Origin: Streptomyces niveus
Lineage (GTDB): Bacteria; Actinomycetota; Actinomycetes; Streptomycetales; Streptomycetaceae
Length of the DNA stretch: 64,000 nucleotides
Reading direction: 5' to 3'
Assembly (NCBI RefSeq): GCF_002009175.1
Contig: NZ_CP018047.1
Location: 3,534,001-3,598,000 of the forward strand
Part shown: positions 56,767-64,000 of the stretch, in pieces
Layout of the letters: every line of letters starts with the position of its first letter
How positions within the stretch are numbered: the stretch's first letter is position 1
Notes under the pieces: model-generated
What the model was told of the DNA's origin: nothing
The model's database searches: none
Seen by the model: the letters and a program-made list of their open reading frames with translations, nothing else
Position numbers and translations under genes: made by a program

Positions 56767-59460
56767 ATCTGCATCAACCCAGGAGGGCTTGCAACTGCTG
56801 CCGAGTTTCAAGATCGAAATGGCGTGTATAAGTCGTCATCAGCCCTGGAAGGCTCGCAACCCCCAGTGCAGCACCCCCCGCGCCACCTCCAGCAGGTCGT
56901 CATCAGCCCTGAAGGGCTCGCAACATCCGCTGCCCGGCATCACCTCGGCACGTGTCCACGTCGTCATCAGCCCCCGAGGGCTCGCAACCGGATACGGAGC
57001 CGGACCGTGGTGCCGCGGAGAGCAGGGTCGCCATCAGCCTTGGAGGGCTTGCAACGGGCCTCCGGGGCGGTGCTGGCACGATGCGGCCACGGGTCGTCAT
57101 CAGCCCTGAAGGGCTTGCAACTAGTCCCACCGGGGCGCCGACGCCACGGCGATGGGAGTCGTCATCAGCCCTGAAGGGCTTGCAATGCGACGACCGCCTG
57201 CCAGCCTCCTCCGGAGGCCAGCTGTCGTCATCAGCCCTGGAGGGCTCGCAACTCAGCCTGAGCGAACTGCATGCGAAGCCGGGCCCGGGTCGTCATCAGC
57301 CCTTGGAGGGCTCGCAACCGCACGCCAGCCCCCTCGAAACCTACCCCGGTCCCGCGTCGTCATTTGCCCTGGAGGGCTCACAACATGACCGCGTGCGTTT
57401 CGGCTATCCACAGCAGGGCCGTCGTGATCAGCCCTGGAGGGCTCGCAACCCGAGACGTCGGAGGCGCCGGACCACCGCCTGGTCGTGTCGTCATCAGCCC
57501 TGGAGGGCTTGCAACCGAGGAAGCACAAGGGTGCTGCCGGGTACCGCGAGGTCGTCATCAGCCCTGGAGGGCTCGCAACTACACGCGGCCGATGCTCGGG
57601 CCCTCGTCACGCGCGACGATCGTCATCAGCCCTGGAGGGCTCGCAACGCGTACAGACCCATCACGTACGCCAGGGACGCGGGGTCGTCATCAGCCCTGGA
57701 GGGCTCGCAACCGGTTGACGAGAGCGGCGGACGCGACCATGGCCATGGTCGTCATCAGCCCTGGAGGGCTCGCAACGGTTGCTCAGGTCGATGCCCAGCG
57801 ACTGGTACCGCTGTTGTCGTCAGCCCTGGAGGGCTCGCAACTCATGTGGCCAGGGTGCGGGCCGACTGCTTTCCCGTCGTCATCAGCCCTGGAGGGCTTG
57901 CAACATGGCCAACGCCCGCTGCACCCTGCGCTGCACGGTGTCGTCATCAGCCCTGGAGGGCTTGCAACGTAAACCGCCACGCCTTCCGCCAGGACGTCGC
58001 CGCGTCGTCATCAGCCCTGGAGGGCTTGCAACAGGTGATCGGCAGCGCGCAGTGCGGCCCGCCCCTCAGGTCGTCATCAGCCCTGGAGGGCTTGCAACTA
58101 CCGCCAGTCCGTGACGCTGCCCTGCGCGTTCCACGTCGTCATCAGCCCTGGAGGGCTTGCAACAGCATCTGGTGGGCCAGGTGGGAGAAAACCACGGTCG
58201 TCGTCATCAGCCCTGGAGGGCTTGCAACCCAGGGGGCCAGGGCCCGAACTCGGCTCCGGCTCGGGGTCGTCATCAGCCCTGGAGGGCTTGCAACGCGTGA
58301 ACTTCAGCGACGACCTGGCCCGCATCGCCGGGTCGTCATCAGCCCTGGAGGGCTTGCAACATGGCGAACGCCAGCTCACCCTCAGGGGCCGAGTCAGTCG
58401 TCATCAGCCCTGGAGGGCTTGCAACCGCGCCTCGTTGGCCGTACGCAGGTCGTCCGACATGGTCGTCATCAGCCCTGGAGGGCTTGCAACCCGGGCTCAT
58501 GGGGATGTCTCCGTCCTGGCTCAAGTCGTCATCAGCCCTGGAGGGCTTGCAACCTGGTGGTCCGGGTGACGTTGACGGCCCGCACGTCGGTCGTCATCAG
58601 CCCTGGAGGGCTTGCAACGAGGGGGTGAGCCGGTGGACCAGCGCGAACCGGCTGGTCGTCATCAGCCCTGGAGGGCTTGCAACCGGTACCCGTGGAGACG
58701 AGCCCATGATCGCTCCCGTGTCGTCATCAGCCCTGGAGGGCTTGCAACAGGCCGGGTCCGGAGAGATGGCCCGCGAGGTTGCCGTCGTCATCAGCCCTGG
58801 AGGGCTTGCAACACGGCGGGCGCGGTGTCGAGGCGGCCCTGCCACTCGCGTCGTCATCAGCCCTGGAGGGCTTGCAACGTGCGGGAGGGGACCACCGTGG
58901 AGACTTCATGCACGTCGTCATCAGCCCTGGAGGGCTTGCAACGTGTACCGCCACGCCTTCCGCCACGACGTCGCCGCGTGTCGTCATCAGCCCTGGAGGG
59001 CTTGCAACCGCGTCAGCAAGCGACGGACGAGGCCAACGCGCGCGTCGTCATCAGCCCTGGAGGGCTTGCAACCCGTCCGGGCCTGTGACGCCGAGTGCGA
59101 GCAGCCGGTGGTCGTCATCAGCCCTGGAGGGCTCGCAACTTCCACGGTTCCTCCTGGGCGTGGGTGAGGCCCCGGTCGTCATCAGCCCTGGAGGGCTCGC
59201 AACGCAGTCGCGTTTGCCTCTCCCGAAGGTGCGGAGGAGTCGTCATCAGCCCTGGAGGGCTCGCACCTTTGCCGGCGTCCTTGCCGTAAGCCTGGGTGAT
59301 CTCGTCGTCATCAGCCCTGGAGGGCTCGCAACCCGCACATGCTGACGGTGACGAGCCCGGCGCCGCCGGTCGTCATCAGCCCTGGAGGGCTCGCAACGGC
59401 AGGTGGTTGAGCACGACCGGGAAGCCGGACTCGGGTCGTCATCAGCCCTGGAGGGCTCGC
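56767..59460 (+). CRISPR. CRISPR array 2 (41 repeats plus one decayed, 40-41 spacers)
   Basis: 29-nt repeat beginning GTCGTCATC, stem AGCCC/GGGCT with loop TGGA, ending TGCAAC or CGCAAC; the reverse complement of the array 1 repeat. Clear repeats start at 56,832 and end with a truncated copy at 59,435-59,460; a decayed copy is at 56,767-56,795. Spacers 34-39 nt. Repeats 1-10 (56,832-57,449) carry most substitutions; T-type repeats form a block at 57,876-59,072, C-type ones at 57,551-57,841 and from 59,111 on, the C-type being that of array 1. Strand as argued for array 1. Confidence 0.97.
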
Positions 59461-59822
59461 GTTGCGACAGCCATGTCACCGCTCAAGTCCGACACCTTCG
59501 CGGACATGCTGGGCAGAAGGGCCGCCTCCAACTCGACGACGCTTCACCGCCGTGGCATCTGTCTCACTGCTCCTCCCGGTGCCAAGCTCGCGTGCAACGC
59601 CGGAGGAGAACAACGGTGACGCCCACCACCTACGATCACCCGCCGGATCTGGGATCCGTTCGGCCTGGCCACCGCTCGATCTGCCTCGGCCACCCCCGCT
59701 CCGTGGTAGCAGTCCTGGTTGCGTTCGCAGTCGTACTTCACCGTTCAGAAGTCCCGTCCACACCAGCCACACCCCAGGTCAGGAGTTCCAGGACCTCGCA
59801 GAACCCGCAGGCGATCTACCGG
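59461..59822. other. Debris region after array 2
   Basis: It begins GTTGCGACAGCC directly at the truncated last repeat. One frame reads MSPLKSDTFADMLGRRAASN, then dissolves. No intact gene; probably remnants joined by recombination. Confidence 0.5.
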
Positions 59823-59963
59823 CTCGCCGAGGAAGTCGTATCCTGCCGCGTCACAAGAAGGCTGGGCAAGGCGACCGACCTGCTCCGCCACCGCGATGCC
59901 GAGACCGCCCGCCGGACCGTGAACCAGCTGACGGAGTACACCCACGCGAGGGGAGCGGGATGA
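59823..59963 (+). pseudogene. Duplicated C-terminal piece of the XRE/TPR regulator
   Basis: Reads LAEEVVSCRVTRRLGKATDL then [20 protein letters not shown] and HARGAG, corresponding to the end of the regulator at ~45,412-45,549 (VTKRLGEVTDLLRHRDAKTA, RRAVDELTEYTRTRGAA). Even the ATGA overlap with a following start is kept. No N-terminal part exists. Confidence 0.8.
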
Positions 59964-60646
59964 TGCCGCCCGGCATCCAACCTCCAGCGGCGTTCGCCTT
60001 CCAGCGGGACTCGGGCAACGTCGCCGACCAGGCGAAGAAGCTCGGCGTGAACTACCCGGTCGCCCTCGACAACGACCTCGCACCTGGAACAACTACCGCA
60101 ACCAGTACTGGCGGGCCAAGTACCTGATCGACGCCGACGGCACCGTCCGCTACTTCAAGTTCGGCGAGGGCCAGTACGACTAGACCGAGAACCTGATCCA
60201 CACGCTCCTCAGGGCAGGCCGACCCGAACGTCCAACTCCCCCCGAAGACCGGCCAGAAGGACGCCGACCTCACCAAGAACCGCACCCCCGAGCGGTACCT
60301 CAGCAACAGGGCTACGTCGGCGACCGCCTGGCCGACGACAAGACCAAGACGTACCGCTTCCCCACCACCGTGCTCACCGACCGGCTCACGCTGGACGGCC
60401 AGATACGAGTACTTCACGGCCGGGACGGACGCACGGCTCGCTCTGAACTACCGCGCGAAGAACGTTAATCTCGTCCCCGCAAGGAAGGGCACGGTCATGG
60501 TCGTCGACGGCAAGCCCACCAACATCGTCCGGGTCGACAGCACACCCACCCTCCACCGGTTTGTCGACGAGACCACCTCAAGGCAAGCACGGCTGGAGCG
60601 CCAGGTCGACTCCGGCATCCAGGCGTACGCCTTCACCTTCGGATAA
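59960..60646 (+). pseudogene. Decayed dipZ-like thioredoxin/redoxin gene
   Basis: Fragments of a DipZ/TlpA-type C-terminus: [20 protein letters not shown] then YPVALDND, a frameshift near 60,081, then [20 protein letters not shown] and [13 protein letters not shown], an in-frame TAG at 60,181, and after further shifts VVDGKPTNIVRVDS to GIQAYAFTFG with a stop at 60,644. DipZ proteins are membrane thiol-redox proteins; only the periplasmic tail remains here, and it cannot be expressed as a whole. Confidence 0.75.
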
Positions 60647-60767
60647 ACCGCGTCCCGGGCGAAGCACCAAGCGAAAACGAAGGGCCGGGCGTAGCAATTC
60701 CGGCCTCACGCCTCGGCGATTGGCCAAACACCTAGTCTGAGTTGCCGGACCGAGCAGGGTGAGGACG

Positions 60768-61085
60768 ATGCAGTACTGCGAACGCCATGAGATGCACAAC
60801 TGCGCGGACTGCGCTCCGCGCGCGACTCACAGCAGTGCATCCTCCAGCGAGTGGGACGAGTGGCCGGCGGCGGCGATCATCATCCACGCCAGTGGCAAGG
60901 CCCACCTTCCCGGCTGTACGCACATCGTCCCGTCCGACGTCCGACCACCCGTTTACGGCTGGGTGCTCGCCCCTTCACCGGGAGCATGGCGCCGCCTCTC
61001 GCCCTCCCACCCGCTCTGTGCCACGCAGGGCAACACCAGGCGTGCGGCCGTAGGCCGCTGCGAGACCTGCGACGCCACACAGTAG
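60768..61085 (+). CDS. Small Cys/His-rich hypothetical protein
   Basis: 105 residues from the ATG at 60768 (GAGG 5 bases upstream); a GTG at 60759 is also in frame. MQYCERHEMHNCADCAPRAT has a Cys/His cluster for zinc; later HASGKAHLPGCTHIVPSDVR and AAVGRCETCDATQ give more pairs. It is probably a metal-binding protein of the mobile element. It lies 22 bp before the next gene, likely in one transcript. Confidence 0.6.
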   Translation: MQYCERHEMHNCADCAPRATHSSASSSEWDEWPAAAIIIHASGKAHLPGCTHIVPSDVRPPVYGWVLAPSPGAWRRLSPSHPLCATQGNTRRAAVGRCETCDATQ

Positions 61086-61107
61086 ATCCAACCGAGGGAA
61101 CTGCTCC

Positions 61108-61602
61108 ATGACGTACCAACCGGGCCAAACCTGTGGACGACCCACCCGCTCGGGCAACCCGTGCAAGATCCGGATATCGGGTTCCGACGTGGCGTGCGGC
61201 ACGCACGCCACGGAGCAGGACAAAGCCGTGGCTGAGGCCCACCGGCGTGGGTGGAGCGAGGGCTACAGGTCGGGAAGCGAAAGCAGCGCGGGCCTCTCCA
61301 AGTCCCGCATCGAGCGGCTGGAGCAGCGCGTCAAGGAACTTGAGGAGCAGTTGGACAGTGCGCAGCGCGTGTACGAGATCAACGGCTGCCAGACCGTCGA
61401 GGTCGGTGGGTACGGATACTGCTGGCGCGGGGACGCCCCGCTCGAAGTCGGTGACCGCGTGCTGCTGCCCGAGAACTACGTGAGCCGTCTCAAGAACGGC
61501 CCAGGCCCCACCGTGGGCGTGGTCAACAAGCTCGGCACCACCTACCGAGGGCCCCTGTCCGACATCGTGGGGCGGGCACCGGCAACCGGCAGAGACGGCT
61601 GA
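61108..61602 (+). CDS. Hypothetical protein with zinc finger and coiled coil
   Basis: 164 residues from the ATG at 61108. N-terminal Cys/His group (QTCGRPTRSGNPCKIRISGS, then VACGTHA), a coiled coil (KSRIERLEQRVKELEEQLDS), and a C-terminal region GYGYCWRGDAPLEVGDRVLL with a KOW/SH3-like feel. No family recognised. Last gene of element 1 before the right att site. Confidence 0.6.
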   Translation: MTYQPGQTCGRPTRSGNPCKIRISGSDVACGTHATEQDKAVAEAHRRGWSEGYRSGSESSAGLSKSRIERLEQRVKELEEQLDSAQRVYEINGCQTVEVGGYGYCWRGDAPLEVGDRVLLPENYVSRLKNGPGPTVGVVNKLGTTYRGPLSDIVGRAPATGRDG

Positions 61603-61738
61603 GGGGACCTCGTGCCACAACGTGCCAGTAAGTGCCGTGAACAGCGGTCAACAGCAGGCAGGGGAAGGCAGCGAGAGCCCTACCGATAGTGGGTATTTTC
61701 GCAGGCCAGAGGCCGAATGAGGTCCGATTGCCGGGTGA

Positions 61739-61843
61739 TTCCCAAGCTCAGAGCGCGAGTTCGATTCTCGTCACCCGCTCCAACAACGAAGGCCCAAGTC
61801 AGCGACTTGGGCCTCATTTGTTGTCTAGACCATTTCTTGTCCC
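61739..61843 (+). repeat. Second attachment-site copy (attR of element 1 / attL of element 2)
   Basis: 44 bp identical to the tRNA-Gly 3' end (TTCCCAAGCTC to CCA at 61,782), then the terminator hairpin (61,791-61,813) and TTGTTGTCTAGACCATT, as at 24,970-25,072 with small differences (an extra base after CCA; C to A in the T-tract). It is not preceded by the 5' half of a tRNA. Confidence 0.93.
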
Positions 61844-62111
61844 GCCAGCCCTCCACCAGCCCTTTCTGCTGGCAGAAGGCCAGTTTCGGCGCCTTTCCGC
61901 GAGATGCGCGAGCCTTTCTGCGCCGGACTTCTCGAATGACGAGACGCATTTCCTGTGAACTGGGTCACAGGAGCGCGAGGCGTTGCGGCATTGCGAAGGT
62001 AATGCCGCTGCCCGCGAACTCCGTCGGGGGCATGGAGCGGAGACAGAACCGCTGGTGCTGGCTAAGCGGTCCCGCCTCCGCCACGCCGCCTCGGGCGAGG
62101 CCGCCACGACC

Positions 62112-63275
62112 TCAGCCGGAGTGCTTCCGCGTCTCCTCCTGGGCCTGCTCGGCTGCTTCGCCGCGCTGCTGCCGGACTTCGGCGTCGATGCTCTTCGCGA
62201 GCTTGCGCTGGTGCTTCTTCTTGGAGTGCTGGTAGATCAGCTGTGCCTTGGGGCTGGACTGGCCCGCCCGGACCATGAGGTCCTTGAGCTTCGCGCCCGA
62301 GTCCGCCGCCAGGGTGTTGCCGGTGTGGCGGAGATCGTAGAAGCGGAAGCTGTCCGGCAGGCCGGCCGCGGTCCGCGCCTTGCGCCACTTGCGCCCGAAG
62401 GAAGACCGCCGCAGAGCGGCTCCGCGTTCTCCGACGATGAGCAGCCCGTCCGGTTCCTTCTCGGCGAACCACCGAAGGTGGCGACGCAGCTCGGGCACCA
62501 CGAAGTCGGGCAGGTAAATCGCCCGCTTCCCTGCGCGTGACTTCGGGGCTCCCACGACCTTCTGGCCGTTGGTCAGCTCCGGTGCGGCTCGCCTGATCCA
62601 CACGACGCCTTCGTCGAGGTCGATATCACCGCGCCGCAGCTCCGCGAGTTCTTCGGGGCGGAGGGACGCGAAGGCGCCCAGGAAGATCATGATGCGCCAA
62701 CGCGGTCCAATCGCCTCGGCCAGCGCGTAGACCTGCTGGATCTCGGCGACATCGCGCTCGTCCGCTTCCTCCTTCCCGGCGCCCTTGATACGGCACGGGT
62801 TGCTCTTGAGGAGTTCGTCGTCGACCGCGGTCTGGAGCACCGCCTTCAGCAGACGGTAGGACTTGGCCACTGTCGTCTTCGCGCCGTTGGTCGCCTTGAG
62901 CCGCTCGGCTCGCCACACGCGCACATCCGCCGGCTGGATGTCGTCCAGGTCCCACGCGCCGAACGCGGGCAGGATGTGGAGCCTGAGCAAGCGGGTGTAC
63001 AGATCCTCGGTGGTCGCCGCGAGGCCGCGCTCCCGAACCCACTTGTTGGCGAAGTCCTCGAAGTTGACCGCTCCGGCGTCGGGGTCGGTCCAGTGCTTGC
63101 GCTCTATGTCCGCCTGGGTCAGCGTGAGCCAGGTCGTCGCCTCCGTCTTGGTCTCGAAGGTACGAGGCGCGTAGCGCCGCACACCGTCCGGAGCCCAGTA
63201 GCGGGCCTGGAAGCGTCCCGACTGGGTCTTACGCACGCTGCCGAACTCGCGCCGCCTCTGCGGCTTGCGCGGCAT
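62112..63275 (-). CDS. int: Tyrosine recombinase (integrase) of element 2
   Basis: 387 residues from the ATG at 63275, overlapping the xis stop by one base. Same organisation as int1: FGSVRKTQSGRFQARYWAPD, core-binding domain, then LRPEELAELRRGD (catalytic Arg), FRFYDLRHTGNTLAADSGAK and AQLIYQHSKKKHQRKLAKSI with the nucleophilic Tyr. The two integrases clearly share ancestry but are not recent copies. Its location right after the second att copy fits integration at the same tRNA-Gly site. Confidence 0.95.
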   Translation of the reverse strand: MPRKPQRRREFGSVRKTQSGRFQARYWAPDGVRRYAPRTFETKTEATTWLTLTQADIERKHWTDPDAGAVNFEDFANKWVRERGLAATTEDLYTRLLRLHILPAFGAWDLDDIQPADVRVWRAERLKATNGAKTTVAKSYRLLKAVLQTAVDDELLKSNPCRIKGAGKEEADERDVAEIQQVYALAEAIGPRWRIMIFLGAFASLRPEELAELRRGDIDLDEGVVWIRRAAPELTNGQKVVGAPKSRAGKRAIYLPDFVVPELRRHLRWFAEKEPDGLLIVGERGAALRRSSFGRKWRKARTAAGLPDSFRFYDLRHTGNTLAADSGAKLKDLMVRAGQSSPKAQLIYQHSKKKHQRKLAKSIDAEVRQQRGEAAEQAQEETRKHSG

Positions 63276-63487
63276 CAGGCGGCCCTGCCGTAGCTCGGCC
63301 GACCCCGTCGCGCGGGCTGAACGGTGTGGGCTTCGATGTACGCGGTGAGGGCGCTGTCGGCAATGCGGACGTGGCGCCCGACCTTGACGAAGACGATGCG
63401 GCGTTCCGCCACGAGGCGGCGGACGAAGCGCACGCCTGTGCCGAGTCGTTCAGCAGCCTCGTCCACGGTGAGGAGGCGGTCAGCCAT
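63275..63487 (-). CDS. xis: Excisionase of element 2
   Basis: 70 residues from the ATG at 63487 with GAAGGAGGTGA upstream. MADRLLTVDEAAERLGTGVR then RRLVAERRIVFVKVGRHVRI is an AlpA/MerR-like HTH that aligns with xis1 along its length. One-base overlap with int2 (TGATG). It directs excision together with int2. Confidence 0.9.
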   Translation of the reverse strand: MADRLLTVDEAAERLGTGVRFVRRLVAERRIVFVKVGRHVRIADSALTAYIEAHTVQPARRGRPSYGRAA

Positions 63488-64000
63488 GCAGCGTCACCTC
63501 CTTCGCGGCACTCGTGGTCCGAGCGGAGCCATGGGGTATCGCTGGCCGGAGCAAGGCGGGGTCCTCTCTTCACAGGCATATGGCACGGCAATGCCGACCT
63601 GCGTGGTCAATCGCATGGGATGGCGGTTATTGGCGGGCGCCCGCCCCTGCGGGGTGAGCCGGGGCGGCAGTTGAGCTACGCGTCGCTGCTGGGGCCGTTC
63701 TCACCGGCCGAGCCGCCTGGGGACACGCTGGTGTTGGTCATCGGGCTGCCCAAAGCGGCTCCTCGGTAGCCGAGTTGGCGCTGGCCGATGCCTTGTTGAG
63801 CGCGGGGGAATTCAACGGTGCTGCGACCCTGAATCCTTCCGGGCATATTGCGAGCGGTCTGTTTTCCATGACCAAATGTGTACCTCGCGTTCGCCGGTTT
63901 GGTGAACCGGCGTTCTGCGGCTATGTTGCGCTCCGATTCACCGTGGAAGGGAGTTGAGCCGGACTCCTGAGGGCGCGGCCATGAGTGGTGGATTCGATCG
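63488..64000. other. Regulatory region of element 2
   Basis: No supported gene. The frames on the plus strand lack codon bias. It holds the block conserved with element 1 (63,840-63,958). Confidence 0.5.
63840..63958. promoter_or_regulatory. Conserved inverted-repeat region, element 2 copy
   Basis: Counterpart of 27,850-27,970: the 8-bp inverted repeat CGCCGGTT/AACCGGCG is at 63,892-63,912, with the same flanks (TTGCGAGCGGTCTG, GCGGCTATGTTGCG). Confidence 0.7.

Larger units (their letters stand above)
24970..61782. mobile_element. Integrative mobilizable element 1 (tRNA-Gly), carries type I-B CRISPR-Cas
   Basis: About 36.8 kb between two copies of the tRNA-Gly 3' end. It encodes xis/int next to attL, an HTH replication-initiator-like protein, MobC, a MobA-type relaxase, a DUF317 protein, several mobile-element small proteins, a nucleotide-enzyme operon, an XRE/TPR regulator, and cas6-8-7-5-3 with two arrays. 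I found no FtsK/SpoIIIE (TraB) gene, which argues against a classical self-transmissible AICE; transfer would need a helper. Remnants of dipZ and of a duplicated regulator near the right end show earlier recombination. Confidence 0.85.
61739..64000. mobile_element. Element 2, left end only (continues past window)
   Basis: Begins at the second att copy, followed by int2/xis2 and a regulatory block closely resembling those of element 1. This is a tandem (accretion) arrangement; its right att site lies outside the window. Confidence 0.8.

Noticed and set aside
56952..59345. Long reading frames across array 2
   Set aside because: Same reason: open frames are produced by the 29-nt repeats.
48072..59460. 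Type I-E assignment, the commonest in Streptomyces
   Set aside because: No Cse1/Cse2 genes; the large subunit has a Cst1-type zinc finger, Cas7 is Cst2/DevR-like, and the repeat differs from the usual I-E repeat.
24970..61782. Classical pSAM2-like AICE
   Set aside because: No TraB/FtsK-like protein found; a MobC/MobA relaxase pair is present instead.
24970..61782. Self-targeting spacers matching other parts of the window
   Set aside because: By eye no spacer matched chromosomal or element genes here; an exhaustive alignment of all spacers was not possible.

Overview
The window is Streptomyces-like: very high GC, strongly G/C-ending codons, HspR/HAIR-controlled heat-shock genes in actinomycete order, and an actinomycete element integrated at a tRNA gene. 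About 24.9 kb of ordinary chromosome (1-24,939) is followed by a tRNA-Gly(CCC) gene (24,940-25,013) that has been the target of at least two tandem site-specific integrations.

Chromosomal part. A SRPBCC/CoxG-like gene, a membrane-bound spermidine-synthase-like protein, a DUF2617 protein, a small Gly/Ser/Cys-rich membrane protein, an aminotransferase, a membrane glycosyltransferase and a YbjN protein precede clpB. Downstream are a PPOX oxidoreductase, then an odd four-gene locus: a short secreted peptide with an internal repeat, a translationally coupled small Rieske-like protein without the Rieske ligands, and two paralogous LuxR/TrmB-type regulators. Next comes the dnaK-grpE-dnaJ-hspR operon (minus strand). 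HAIR boxes lie upstream of both clpB and dnaK. A sugar transferase, a large Fe-S reductase, an FG-GAP lipoprotein, a Yip1-like protein, a phosphoribosyltransferase, dcd and a zinc ribbon complete the chromosome.

Element 1 (24,970-61,782) is bounded by direct repeats that copy the 3' part of tRNA-Gly plus its terminator. It has xis/int, a replication-initiator-like HTH protein, a zinc-finger protein, a membrane protein, MobC and a MobA relaxase. No FtsK/TraB translocase was seen, so it looks like an integrative mobilizable element rather than a classical pSAM2-type AICE. Cargo includes a DHFR-like reductase, a DUF317 protein next to a cluster of palindromic operators, and a compact minus-strand operon of about 14 genes (44,060 to 37,056). 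That operon encodes a thymidylate-synthase-family enzyme, an NDK-like kinase, a radical SAM enzyme, a DnaQ-type exonuclease and a P-loop kinase. An XRE/TPR-type regulator is divergent from it, followed by two GNAT acetyltransferases and an HD phosphohydrolase.

The right third of element 1 is a complete type I-B (Cst/Tneap-like) CRISPR effector operon, cas6-cas8-cas7-cas5-cas3, with two oppositely oriented arrays on either side (26 repeats at 48,072-49,717; 41 repeats plus one decayed at 56,767-59,460). There is no cas1, cas2 or cas4. The right end of array 2 is broken and joined to gene debris: a duplicated tail of the XRE/TPR regulator and a decayed dipZ.

Element 2 starts at the second att copy (61,739) with a homologous int/xis pair and a conserved inverted-repeat region, and runs out of the window. 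The picture is a tRNA-Gly hotspot with stacked integrative elements, one carrying an interference-only CRISPR system that may act against competing elements or phages, and a nucleotide-metabolism island of unknown purpose.
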